Origin: Botryotinia globosa
Lineage: Eukaryota; Ascomycota; Leotiomycetes; Helotiales; Sclerotiniaceae
DNA length: 64,000 nt
Assembly: GCA_014898425.1 (NCBI GenBank)
Contig: RCSZ01000006.1
Coordinates: forward strand, 1,736,001 to 1,800,000
Direction: 5' to 3'
In this document: positions 47,295 through 59,102 of the stretch, piece after piece
Position numbering within the stretch: position 1 is the stretch's first letter
Layout of the letters: every line of letters starts with the position of its first letter
Translations under genes and position numbers: made by a program
Notes under the pieces: generated by a model
The model's database searches: none
Told to the model about the DNA's origin: nothing
What the model saw: only the letters and a program-made list of their open reading frames with translations

Positions 47295-48410
47295 TCAATA
47301 TTGTTTGAAGTCGCCCTTCGGTCGTGAACTTCGGTGCTTTCGTCTCTTCTCACCTCTCACTATCTGTCGTGTTTCGGGTTGAATCTGGATATCCTCTGGA
47401 GCTTCGAGTTTCTCGTCTTCATTGTCTTCCAATGAAATAGGAGCATTAGGACTAATGTTTCCCCTTCCAAGAACTATTGGGGGTGGCTCTTTTCTCGGCA
47501 TTACCATACTCCCTACCCAGGTTAACGCATGCTGCCATAGTGCCGGTGGCTTTGGTAAAGTAGCAATATTGCCCACATTTGACATTTCGAACAAGTCGGA
47601 AGGAACATCTTTCATCGTAGGGAGATTTAACCAGACATATTCTTTCGAGTTATGAATATGTCCACGGACGGTCAAAGGGTAGAGTTCTTCTGGAAAGACG
47701 AAAGCCGTTCTAACAACCATGGGTCTATACGCAGGGATCAGGAGATGAAAACGTGCATTAATCCTTGATCTCTCAAGTCGTTTCCGCATAAATAACATCC
47801 AAGTACACAGGGCGTGAAGATTCTCGGACATGCCGACAAAATTACTTGGCACCGGCTTATTTTGGACGATGTCGTGGAACTCGCCGTGCCAATCTGTATC
47901 TGGGTGATAAAGAAAATAGAGATGCTCCTCATCACCACCATAGACACTCGCTGCCTCTTTCCGGATATATTTGTCAACATGCTTCGCGAATTTGTCAGGG
48001 GCAGCAAGTCCTGTCTGTGCTTCGAGTTCGCCATAAATTTTTAACCCGATTTCTTCAAGACCTGACGAACCCTGCAGTACCTCCATGAAAGCAGCGACAA
48101 CATTCGCCCCCACCAGGAAGGTTTGAAACAAATCCAACCAGTTCTTGTTCTTTAAATATCGGTTCATCCCTGAAGCAAATGTTTGCACCTCCGGCACAAC
48201 GGATTCCAGCTGATTCCTAAGCGCTGCCCCATTTTGATATGTTGTGTAACCTTCTGATAGATTCTTGACAACGCTCGAAACTTCGGTCAAGACTCCAGGA
48301 AATCGAAAGATCTGCTCGAGATGCATCGGTGCTATGGACGTTTGATTCGACGGTGATCTCGATGATCCTTTCTTAGGCGCTGCGACAGCGAAGAGCTTTT
48401 CGAGACCCAT
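47295..48410 (-). CDS. Uncharacterised fungal protein, 371 residues
   Basis: Single exon, start MGLEKLFAVAAPKKGSSRSP. The N-terminal third is helical (VVKNLSEGYTTYQNGAALRN, QTFLVGANVVAAFMEVLQG). The centre has HLYFLYHPDTDWHGEFHDIV and NLHALCTWMLFMRKRLER, then a beta-rich part (RFHLLIPAYRPMVVRTAFVF). The FLYHPDTDW text is familiar to me from unannotated ascomycete proteins, but I know no function. The C-terminus is charged and disordered, ending in a basic GEKRRKHRSSRPKG. No signal peptide, and no membrane span beyond a moderately hydrophobic LVGANVVAAFMEVL. Intact, uninterrupted frame. A TATA-like ATATATATG lies about 195 bp upstream (near 48606). Confidence 0.65.
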   Translation of the reverse strand: MGLEKLFAVAAPKKGSSRSPSNQTSIAPMHLEQIFRFPGVLTEVSSVVKNLSEGYTTYQNGAALRNQLESVVPEVQTFASGMNRYLKNKNWLDLFQTFLVGANVVAAFMEVLQGSSGLEEIGLKIYGELEAQTGLAAPDKFAKHVDKYIRKEAASVYGGDEEHLYFLYHPDTDWHGEFHDIVQNKPVPSNFVGMSENLHALCTWMLFMRKRLERSRINARFHLLIPAYRPMVVRTAFVFPEELYPLTVRGHIHNSKEYVWLNLPTMKDVPSDLFEMSNVGNIATLPKPPALWQHALTWVGSMVMPRKEPPPIVLGRGNISPNAPISLEDNEDEKLEAPEDIQIQPETRQIVRGEKRRKHRSSRPKGDFKQY

Positions 48411-51400
48411 TTCGTAATGTCTTATGCGTTACTGTACTGCTTTGTGGCCTGTCTATCTCGAGAAAAGTTTTTTTCTGTGAATGAATGGACGCAGAGAGGG
48501 ACAGGGCGTAGTAGGTGTATTGAGGGGGAGATGCGAAAAAATACTGTTCTAATGTCAATATCAGGTCGGCTCTTTGTGACTAATAAGACTCACATCAACC
48601 TCCAGGGCAGATATATATGTATGTAGCGTACGCAAAGAAATGAAATGAGAGAGGAAGAAGTAGTAGAACTAATGTTCCCCTCTGTTATCAAGAGTCATCA
48701 GGTAATCAATCATGTTGCGGTGAGAGCTTCCGAGGTTCTAATGAGTGATATAAAAGTTTGACGGCGGATGATGTTTTTTCGAGATGGATTGCTTTCTCAC
48801 AACATTGATAGATGATTCTAAAGATTGCAGATAACGCGCCCCTCATTCACTTATCAGCAGCATTAATCTTATTATGTGAATCACATACATATTTACGATT
48901 TATGCAAACATGAGCAATTGGACTTGTCAAAATGGGGCTGTCGACGATGGGCCCGCTGTCAACGTAGCTGGCGGTGAGTGGTGAAAAAGTTTATCTAGGA
49001 CTATTTAGGCTTAGCGAGTGTTTCCGATTCTCAATGTGTGGGGTGCTATCATTTTCAACTCTATAGGCTTGAGAACCTTGGAGCAACGCGACTTGCCACG
49101 ACTAACAAATCGGCATACAACACGACTTTGACAATTGAAACAATCAAATTTACCAGTATGGGTTTCTATAGGTTCTTCAACCCCATCATCGCTGGACACT
49201 CAAATGATAGCGTCCAGGTATGTCTCCTTGCTTGGTATCAGAGCTCAAGGATAGCGGAGACGATAGACTACAACATTGTTCTGGTATCAAGTCCGTAGCT
49301 TTCAGAGAGTCTCATGATGCATTTTTTCCTGGGCAGGAGGGGCTATTTTGAAAAGTTGAGAACACAATGTGGCTATGCTATTTGTCTCCTAACACAACTA
49401 TAATCGCCACCCTATGATTGGCCTGCTATTGAAGCTGAATACGTGAATTTCAAAGATACATCGATTGGTTTTTAGGCTCACAGTTACAAATTCATGTGGA
49501 TATGCTCGCTTCGGATAGACTGTTCTCGACGTCGAAGCTACGAATGTGGAAATCTAATACAAACTCACATCGGAATGATATAGTTAAGGTCGAATTTTAC
49601 TTCAATTGTGTTTCCCCGGCCAGCCTCCTAAGGTGTAAGCTGGGTAACCCGGACAAGATCCCTTCAATCGAGCTAGGTTCAAATGAAGAGCTATTGATGT
49701 TCGGATGTCTAGTTGAGTCGTTGGAACACTCTTGTCTAAACTCTGGTGAGAAATTCCAACGCGAATATAACCTACAACCCGTACCATAGTTTCGAATTCT
49801 CTGCTCTGGCAGAGTATTTCATCAAACAAATCAAATAGAGCAATCCGCTCTTTATTTTAGAGACATTGTGTTCTTGACTACAGCTGTTCCGATAACCCCC
49901 AGAGTCTTGTTGAGGTTCAGACTCACATAGCTTCCTATTATTTATTTGACTGCAATAAGTGACATCGCGACAAACCATTCATATTGCTGTCGGAAATTAC
50001 TTGTAGCAATGAATAGAGAGAAAATACGAAACCCATGGAAACCTACATCGGCTTGGTTCGAATAACAAAACGCTTCTTATCTTTGACCACGACACGACAA
50101 TTTTGAATTGTTTCTTGACAAATTTATCCATCATGCAATTATAATGTTACAAACACCTGGAAAGATGGATTTATACTTTCCCCTGTACCACAACTTTTGT
50201 CCTATTCGTTTTGATTCTTATGATGACATCTTTGGTTCCCCCCGCTCTCACACTCGATATGGCGGCTTTCAAAGTAACAAAAAAAACACGAAATAATCTT
50301 TTCAACCTTTTGTATATGTAGTACGCATAATCGCCAACTTGATGCTTATCAACTCGTGTGCGGATTCATGTCTTGACATCATGCGATGCTCGGGTAAAGA
50401 AGTGAAAATGAAGTCGATATCTGTATGATTCACAAACATCAGCATAATGTCTTATGCTGTAACCTGGACTCTTCGAACTTCAGAAGTGGTCTTTGCCAGA
50501 GGTAGTGGGATTATAAGGGAGTTTCTACTTATGTTTATCACAGGCACAATGACTGGAGAACAAGGTGAGTAATGCAAATCAAGATGATAGTTTGTTTCCG
50601 AATCACAAAATGTGAATCTTAAAGCTCGAATAGAACATTGAAGCTTTGATGTTCGATGTTGATCTGAGCAATTCCTGTGGTGGCAGAATCAATATTCGAG
50701 ACGAAGAGAAATTCAATATAACTTCCTATTCCAAAAAAATTACATGTATATTATGATATTAATAATATATTTGTTATTGACGATATACTTTATTTGTTAA
50801 TGATGAGTCGAATTAGAATTTTTTGCGATCCGTTTATTATTAAATTTTAATAGAAAAAAAGAAAATAAGGGTTTTAGAAGGCCTTAGGGATTTTCAGATC
50901 TCTGAATATTAGAGTTGGGAAAGGCGGACGAAGGTATCGAGTGTATGAATTAGGAAGAGATCAAAGAGGTGAATTATTAGAACTAAGAAGGAGGAGGGGG
51001 GGGAATAAGTGGGAGAGTTAAAGGGTGGGTGGAAGATATTAGCCGAAAGCTTAAAGGGGGGTTTGTTCATTTTACTTTCGATTCATTTTTTAATTAGAAG
51101 CTTTATTATTATACCATACAGTACATAATGTATTGTATAAATAGCAATTTTGAATAACTTTAATATATATATGTATATTTATATTTCATTGATTATTAAT
51201 CGAATTCAAGAAATAAGCTTTCAATTTAACTTTCGAAATTCAAGGAGTTAATTTAGATTTTATTGATTAAAATAAGCTTTGTAATATATAGATTTTTAAA
51301 TTAATCATTTTAATTTATCAAAAATAAACCTTTCAATATATAATTGATTATCTAAGATTTTATTATGGTTGACGAAGTGATGGTTTTGTCAACTACGGAT

Positions 51401-52008
51401 TTTGCCATCATAGGGAATGAGACCTTATTAATGTTCAAGATTATACAGGACGATGGAATAAAGATATTTACGGTTGAATTAGATAATTTGACCTCAATGT
51501 CCCAGATCTTATACGACTACGAGATCGCAATGATCGATATAGTATTCAAAAATAGGATCTAGGTTTTGGGATTTGAGTTTTAGTGAATCAGGTTCAAATT
51601 TCGTTCGCTAAATGGGTATCGAAGGAATAGACGAGAAGGTTAATGATGAAAAGGGAAGAATAGAAAACCCCAGCAGCCCCACCTCTTTACAGCAACATTT
51701 TAGAAATCTTATGTATGTTTTTAGAGCAAGGAGATTACGTAAGATGACGCCGTATTAGAAGAAGAATACCTGAATAACAGCCATGCCTGATATAGTGTCA
51801 CTCAAGATTTAGCTTTCACTTTTGGCAGATCGCGGGTCTGTACTCGAATTAGATACTACTGTTCTGGTTGAATACGTGGCACATTGAAATAGCTTGATTG
51901 TTTCAGGTTCAGTATATCTCATAAATATTTGATTGTGACCGATTCCCATTACTACAGATATCCTCAATCCAACCCTTGATAAACATGACATGGGTTTGGC
52001 ATCAATAT
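48411..52008. other. 3.6-kb gene-poor region with an AT-rich core
   Basis: Open frames at 49038-49298, 49496-49789 and 51365-51562 resemble nothing I know. From about 50730 to 51365 the sequence is strongly AT-rich with G-rich patches (AGGAGGAGGGGGGGG near 50990) and could be an old degraded element, but no inverted ends were found. Confidence 0.4.
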
Positions 52009-55000
52009 CTATACTGAAGCTTCCGCAATTGTCCTTCTTAATCCGTCGATAACTTCTGCACTTTGGTCACCTGCTAGATATCTCCTTTGCAGCTTTTGTC
52101 CTTTTTGGCTCATGGCACGTTTCAACTGCAACGCCTCAGGAACATCAAATGCTCTGATAGGCTCCTCTTTACCAATCTCTACTAGAAATTCTCGTTGTAA
52201 CTCGAGCGGCTATGAGCAATTGAGGTGTTTCCAGCTGTATAGACGCATTGTCACGTAGATTGCGGCGTGCATTATCCGACCAAAGTTCTATCCCATAAGC
52301 CTCGCCCAGAATCCGCAAAACCGTTAGAATATTCTCTTTCGGGTTGACTTCAGCACAGTCGACAAGACCATTCTTGCTATCCATGCCAAGCTCCTCGTTC
52401 AAAGCTTCCCGAATGCGCAGAAGTAACAGGCTGCATTGGCGTGTAAGCTTAATATACGGTATTTCGACTCTGGCGATGATTTGCGGTAACTAAATCCTCA
52501 TCTCTGCAAGTATCTCAAGAGGAGTTCCCTGGCGAGCCTTGGCTTTCTTGTTGACATCGTTGATACGGCCATGCTTTTGAGCTTGTATGAGTAGAGTATC
52601 AGCAGTGATTGGGTTCTCGAGGTAGCTCATCAACGCGCCAGAAAATTCAGTAGTCTTGAGCATGCTTTTTGTACCCTTGACAACATTGACGCTTAAGTTC
52701 TTTGAGCTTGAAGCTGAGCGACAATTTGGTGCAAATGCGCTGGCTGGAACACCCAACTTCATGATGAATCGACTGATGATTTGCTTGTGCGTGGTGGGTA
52801 GAATGTCATTGAAGAGATGCTTCAGTTGAGATTCAATTGCACCATCCAATACGGTCCAGTTACTTTAAATAAAACCATCTTGTTTGGGCGCATTGTAAAG
52901 ATTTGCAACAACGAAAAATTATGTGAACGTGTTGCAAAGGTCAACACCTTCCTTTTCCATCTTGATGGCAATTCTGAACCATTCGAGCCCACAGTAAATC
53001 GGATTATGGTTGTAGTAGAATGCTCAATCTTTTGAAGGCCAGATGGTTTCAGGCTGTAGTTGTTTGAACTCTCTGAAGAGTGGGTGATGTTCTTGGATCT
53101 TATTTGCCGTGTCCCGCAAGTTCCTACTTTTTATGGCCACTAAGGAATTTTCCTTGGCAGTTTATTGAATCAATTGAGAAAGATTTATTGCTCGTTGCGT
53201 CGTTTCCGGTGTGATCCAATCCTTATCTAGTTCTTTGATACTATTCTGAACCCCATGCTTGGTTGTAGCGTCGAAGCGGATTCCTAGAGTGTGTGATGCA
53301 ATAGATGCCTTCAGACGCAAGCTTTCGTACGACTTACCAGCGCCGTTGCCCAAAACCTTCAAAATTTCCATGAGAGCTCTAGCTCCAAATACGACAGAGA
53401 CTCTAATATTGCCAGTTTTATTGGTAGACATGGGACTCTTCGTGAATTCGTCTTCAAATGGTGATGAGATTATTCGTTCAACGATACGTCTCTGCTCTTT
53501 CACTTCTTCGCTAATTTGTATCTCATGATGATAATTCAAGAAAGTCTTGTTCGTGATTTCGAGTAAGATTTGAGAAAGCAATAGGTCCTCATTCTTCCAA
53601 TCATCAATGGCGGAGGCTGTGACTGGCATGATATGCTGACCCGTTTGTTGGTAGGCCAAATCGTTTGCAGATAACAGAGTGCTGATAGGTATGACACACT
53701 GTGCGCCATCGCTTTGAGTCTGTCCGTATTGAAGATACTTCGATAGAATACGAAAAATGGGGTAGTACACAAACTCGTCGGAAGTGGATCTCTTCGACTT
53801 GTTGTCTTGTTGCTCCAACTTTTGATTGACGTAGTTGACTTCGTGTAGGATTTCCGCAATCTTAATATAAGATGGAATGACACCGAAAAATTCTGCGTGG
53901 CTTGAGGTAAGCTCATCTTCAATCTGACGAGCAAGACTTATAAAGCCAGGTTAGACACAAGAGAAGCGGTTATGGCGTCCAGTTCTTCCTTCACAACCAA
54001 TTTCCATGTCTCTTTCAAAAACTCCTGTATGCGTTATAAATCCTCAAAGAAACAAAAGACGACAAATTCTAAATCTATCTTATCCTCAATTTCCATCTGA
54101 CATATATTCAGATGTTTCTTCGTTTTAGATTTGGACGCATTGATGATGTCATCAGTCGTGATATCGGGGTTTTCCGCACCAACATCTTCAACCTCCAACA
54201 TGTCATAGATGTTTGTGCTATGAGCTGCGCTGCTGCCTAGTATTTGAGAATCAGAACTAGAGCCAGTGCCTTTCTCTTTTTTAGTACAAGGCTCAAGTGT
54301 TGCAAGTGCCCTTTCAAGTATTGCGATGAAATACGCATGTGTACGGTTGGACTTATCAGCGTTCTGGTCAGTCTTGGTGTTACGAAACCACTGTATGTTC
54401 AATTAGCATGACGTCATATTCAAGATAAATATTCTTCGCTTGAAGTTGGGTATTCTAAGAGCCTGTTCAAATCGATTTTTTTAATTATTGCCAAAATGAG
54501 TTTAGTAGATTTGTTGACTAATAATTTAGTTTATATTTATTGATATTAATATTAGATTTTTAAACTTATAAAATGTAAAGTAATATATATTAATCAAATG
54601 CTAATCAAAGCTTTATTATAGACTTGATAGATTTATTATACAAATTTTCAAATTTATTGATCAATATAATATAGCTTTTTATAATTCAATATCAATGTTC
54701 AATAAAACACTTTTATTTATTTATATTATTAATATAAATTGTTGATTAATATTTGCATTCGATAAATATCTATTTAGACTACAATTGTTATCAATATCAC
54801 CTAAAAAAATCGATCCGAATGGGCCCTTACACTGGCACAGCGTGTTCGTGCTCTTATCGCACGCTCCAAGGTGTTCCAAATATTCTTTGGCATTTCCATA
54901 GGCGGCTTCTTATGTTTTGCGACAATTTCTGCCTGCAGCAACATCTCTTTCGTTGAGATGTACCTCAATTTAGTTTGTAGAATTGGTGTCGAATCGACTG

Positions 55001-55193
55001 CAGCTTTCTTTGCTTCTTTTCTTGCCTTCGCCTTGAGTCTAGTGCTTGGTTGCGGTAACTGCGGCTTGGGAGTTTCGTCATCATACCCCGGATTGTATCC
55101 ACAAGTCTCCGCAGTATTCAACAACCATGTTGCAAATACATTGGTATCTTCCCTGTAGCGTCGGTAGCTTCCAGCTAGATTACTGGGTAACAT
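52009..55193 (-). pseudogene. DUF6604-type protein, broken by stops and frameshifts
   Basis: Exon 1 (54831-55193) starts MLPSNLAGSYRRYREDTNVF with STRLKAKARKEAKKAA, TKEMLLQAEIVAKHKKPP and ends RAIRARTRCAS. It splices to WFRNTKTDQNADKSNRTHAY at 54390. This N-terminus resembles fungal DUF6604 proteins (large proteins of unknown function). Lesions: TAA at 54034-54036 inside an otherwise continuing frame; a one-base shift near 53940; TAA at 53162-53164, TGA at 53024-53026, TAA at 52919-52921 and 52865-52867; TAG at 52490-52492; another shift near 52195. Coding-like sequence resumes after each, to a final TAG at 52009. The first intron (440 bp) holds MITE copy 2. Confidence 0.75.
54459..54826. mobile_element. 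MITE, copy 2, inside an intron
   Basis: 368 bp, related to the element at 8116-8504: right end CGATCCGAATGGGCCC, left end GAGCCTGTTCAAATCGA (decayed), and shared internal sequence (TTTAGTAGATTTG and beyond). Flanks are TAA on the left and TTA on the right, so the 3-bp duplication is imperfect. On the minus strand it begins four bases into the intron, so the donor reads GTAA plus the element's first G. Confidence 0.85.
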
Positions 55194-56153
55194 TATTGAT
55201 CTAAGTATAAAGAGAATAATCGTTCTCAGATGTGTTGATGTGAAGCTAAAATATGCTATCAAACAGAGTGTGTCAAATACATTATCGTAAACTTAATCGA
55301 TGGAAGTGGGCTGGACTAAGATAGCCCGAGCCTTACAGTAGACCCCATGTCTCGGAAATTGGATGGCATACACCGAAAGGATGTTAGTGGTCAATAATGT
55401 TCACATGGCAACACGAGTGATTATCAGTTATTCACTCCAGTAAAAAACAGTATTCATTATATATTGTTTTGTTTTTGAGATATCCTATAAAAAAGTGAGG
55501 ATTATTTTTGATTTGAAGTAAAATGATAATTTGTTATAGGTTCTTTATATACAAAAAGCTATTATCAATGAGATTAAGTTGTAATAGACTTGATTCAACG
55601 AGCAGTTGAAGGGGTTAAACAGTCAATATTTATACTCGCACTTACAAACAAAACAAGTGATTGATAACACTGCAAACAATGGTTAGTTTTACTCATGTAG
55701 CACACCAGTTGTACCTTGGCACCCCGGGTGATAGGTCAAGCGATTTTTGAACAAAGCTTGTTCGAAGCGAGATTCAAGAATACTTTTCGAACCAACTCAT
55801 TAAAGCTCTCAATTGCCTGAAAAGCTATCATTTTGATGGACCGCTAAACTCTAGTTAATAGCACGAAATCAGTGTTGCGCTGGCCGAACTCAAAAAGATC
55901 AAACAGAAAGCGAGTGATATATTATTAGTAGAAATCTAGTTGTAGAACGCCCAAAACAACCCAAAAGTTCAGGCTGCTCAAAACAAAACTGGCCCCTGAA
56001 AGTGTCTTCCCGTGAAGTCAATTAAGCGAAGACCTATCGAACCCAATCGAGAGGCTAAACCCCTAGACTCTACATCTCGAGTGTGTTCTGCGGGTACATT
56101 TTATTCATCATACCCGCTCGTCCAGGCATCCCATTCATTTTCCAAGCCTGACA
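55194..56153. other. Intergenic region upstream of the DUF6604 pseudogene
   Basis: No gene seen. Contains AT-rich stretches around 55440-55620. Confidence 0.4.
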
Positions 56154-56432
56154 TTATTCCAGCTTTACTGACCGTGCTCTATAGCTGACCGAAGTCTTCA
56201 AAACATTGAGCTGCCATCCTAGAAGATGCGTGCGAAGTTTGAGCGGTAAAGGATTAGCCCTGAGTGACGAGAAAGGAAACATGTCGAGAGAAGTAAAAAT
56301 TGTATTGAGGAGAGGATCGGGATCACTAACAACATGACAGTGAAGAGGCCAGGCTCCAGAGTTGATCATGCAACAGCCAATCATCAAACATCCTTTCTGT
56401 GGTAGCATCACAGCGCATGTCTGAGTGCTCAT
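56154..56432 (-). pseudogene. Fragment of a multicopper oxidase (laccase-like) C-terminus
   Basis: The reading from 56432 contains VMLPQKGCLMIGCCMINSGA followed by WPLHCHVV, which matches the last copper-binding region of fungal multicopper oxidases (LP-x-G-x-L-x-I, NPGAW, xHCH). The expected continuation (W-H after HCH, then a C-terminal helix) is lost, and upstream sequence in the next 200 bases only faintly recalls the preceding HxHGH region in shifting frames. So it appears to be a decayed fragment. The family call rests on about 35 residues. Confidence 0.5.
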
Positions 56433-57693
56433 ACAACGGCTGGGGGCAGATATGTGTCATAGCAGGTTGATGAAATCCCACAAGCTTCCACGCCACCATA
56501 AGGAGCAATTTCGATGAAAAATCATGAAGAAAGCTAGCGGAAATATCCAACAGTACCAGAAAATCAACATAACGTGAGACTTTTTGAAATATAAATTGCT
56601 GAGGTGGCACGATCTATTCAGGAGGGCCAAACACACTACTTTCGATTACACAAGCACCAAAGTTGGTGAACTCATCATTGTGGAACTTTGCCGATAGATA
56701 GACGAGAAACACGTGTTCACGTCCGCAATATGAAATTCACTCGTCCCGCAGGTGGGATTGAGATTGGTAGAACTTCATTTCAATGTATACTCATTAGACC
56801 CCGCCGCCAATTTTGGGGTTTCATGGACGGGAGCAGGAGTTATATCCGCATTGCAGAAAGGTCAATCACGCACGTGAAACAGTGATATGTCAAATGTTCA
56901 TCCACAGTCTTTCGACACCTCATACTCATGGTAATGAAAAATTTGGATATCTATCCAAGAAATATTCTTTAGAGACCGGAATGCAATTCATATTCTAGTC
57001 TGGGATAATCACGTTACAAAAGTTTCTAGCGCTCGCTCATCACTCAAATTAAATTCGAACACCGAATTCGAACGCGGAGGGACTGTTGTGGAAACTGAAA
57101 TGGGAAATTGGTGCGATGTAATTTCCACATATAATTGAAATTTCGACACTTCCATATTCCATCTAAACCCGAATAATAATAACTATGTTGGTAGTTCGTT
57201 GACTGTATCATTTCTACATATCGAGAAAATTGCGTACTGTTTATGGATACAACTTTAGGTCCTCACAAGTGAAGTCTAAACATCTGACTAGTGTCATTTA
57301 AATTGGTTAATTACTGTGAGATGAGGTCTCCTTGCGTTAAAATTTGAGGGTTATGTTGAAGGTATTATAATCTTGGGCCTAGGGCTGAAGAATTGATTAC
57401 GCTCATCATAAAACTCCTGGCAGTTGATGGAGCATTGCATTCACTGACTTCCACTCATATATCTAAGAAATTGGAGATGATATGAGAGATTGCATATCGA
57501 ATGTAATACTACCTAGGTACATGAGGATATATTCGTGTGGTTGTACCACTGCTCCTGTGGAATGCTACTCAAGTTATTGTGGACTCGTGACACGAACTTG
57601 CTGGTAGGAATCATTTCAACTTGGAAATCATATATCAAATCCTGAGCAAGTGGCTTATATTACATTCCATAGAGTTTTAATAGATCCTTGAAT
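56433..57693. other. Region between the oxidase fragment and the GH16 gene
   Basis: Left part may carry more decayed oxidase sequence; the right part is the promoter of the GH16 gene. A 65-residue plus-strand frame at 56688-56885 is unassigned. Confidence 0.4.
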
Positions 57694-59102
57694 ATGATAC
57701 CAGGTCGCCTGTTCTTCTCAATCTGTTGGGGATTGTTCGTAGGTGTCGGAGCACATCCCAAACAGTGGTACCATCTGGACTCAAAATATGAAGGAGCGAC
57801 ATTTTTCAGTGGATGGCAATTTTTCACTGTGGGGATTTAAGAAATCTTTCACTCTAATAAGGATATTTTTTGCTAAAATATTATAGGATCCAGATCCCAC
57901 TCATGGTTACGTTACGTTAGTCAGTCATCCTTTTAATACTGAGCGCTACTAACAACCTTTCCCAGATATGTCGATGAAAGAGATGCGAGGACAAATCAAC
58001 TCATAGATACAAATACTTATGGACCAGTATATTTGGGAGTCGATCATGATACTCTTTTAGATCCTGCTGGCCCGGGACGAAAAAGTGTACGTATAATGAG
58101 TCAGAAATCATGGACACATGGATTGTTCATTGCAGATATTTTGCACATGCCTGGTGGAACTTGTGGTACATGGCCAGCTTGTAAGTTCAAAAAATCAGTA
58201 TGAATAAAGTAGCTATTGACGACCCACAAAACAGTTTGGTTGCTTGGCCCAGACTGGCCGAATAACGGGTATGTTTGTTTCCAAAACAAAAAATTTGGCG
58301 ATGTGTCTAATTTGCAATCAAGGGAAATTGATATCATCGAAGGCGTCAACCAACAGCTTGACAACATAATGACTCTCCATACGTAAGCAATTTGCCTTTT
58401 CAATGTTTTCGGCCCACTAACAGTGAAAGCTCGGCAAATTGTACCATGCCAAACAAAGACAACGCACAGCTAGGCACGATGAATAGCAATCAATGTGATG
58501 GCACCGTAAGACGTCCCTTTCTATTCGCAGTTTACACTACTCATAAGATCGCTAGTTGAACAACTACGCCGGATGCGGCTCAACAGCTCAAGCCGGAGCA
58601 TCTACCTATGGTAAATCTTTCAACTCCAATGGTGGCGGCATCTACGCCACAGAATGGACCTCAGACTATATCAAGATCTGGTTCTTTCCCCGGGATGTTA
58701 TTCCGTTTGATATTAAGAGAGGAACCCCGGAGCCTAATTTCTGGCCAAAGCCTCAAGCAATATTCCAAGGTTCTTCTTCCTGTGATATTGACAACCATTT
58801 CGCGAATCAGAGCTTAGTATTTGATACTACTTTTTGTGGAGACTTTGCAGGAGGTGTTTGGGGCAATGATGGTGGGATCTGCAGCCGAGGGAAAACGTTG
58901 ACTTGCGAGCAATTTGTGGCGGAAAATCCAGATGCCTTTAAAGATATGTGAGTTTGACGTTGGATTGTACTGTGCATCAGCGCTGACATGGAAATATGAT
59001 AGGTACTGGCTGATTAATTCCGTCAAGATCTACCAATTAGGCAAACATCCAATGGATCTACGCATGCCGGCAAGCACAAGTACAGATGCACTTAGAGATT
59101 GA
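57694..59102 (+). CDS. Secreted GH16 endo-beta-1,3(4)-glucanase
   Basis: Eight exons (57694-57828, 57887-57915, 57966-58180, 58235-58268, 58323-58382, 58424-58505, 58556-58947, 59003-59102) give 348 residues, all in frame. A signal peptide covers residues 1 to about 20 (FFSICWGLFVGVGA). GH16 landmarks follow in order: FFTDPDPTHGYVTYVDERDA, THGLFIADILHMPGGTCGTW, PAFWLLGPDWPNNG, the catalytic EIDIIEG (nucleophile Glu about 139, acid/base Glu about 144), LHTESSANC, GGGIYATEWTSDYIKIWFFP and NSVKIYQLG. It hydrolyses beta-1,3 or mixed-linkage glucans of plant or fungal walls outside the cell. The first donor (GTGGGG) is weak. No GPI tail. An intact gene between decayed neighbours. Confidence 0.92.

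Noticed and set aside
48910..49298. Possible two-exon gene (start MSNWTCQNGAVDDG, later frame with NTTLTIETIKFTSM)
   Set aside because: The junctions tried lead to a stop quickly, and the second part is not in a compatible phase.
50730..51365. AT-rich tract considered as a third MITE or centromere-like DNA
   Set aside because: No terminal inverted repeats or target duplication found, and it is too short to argue for more.
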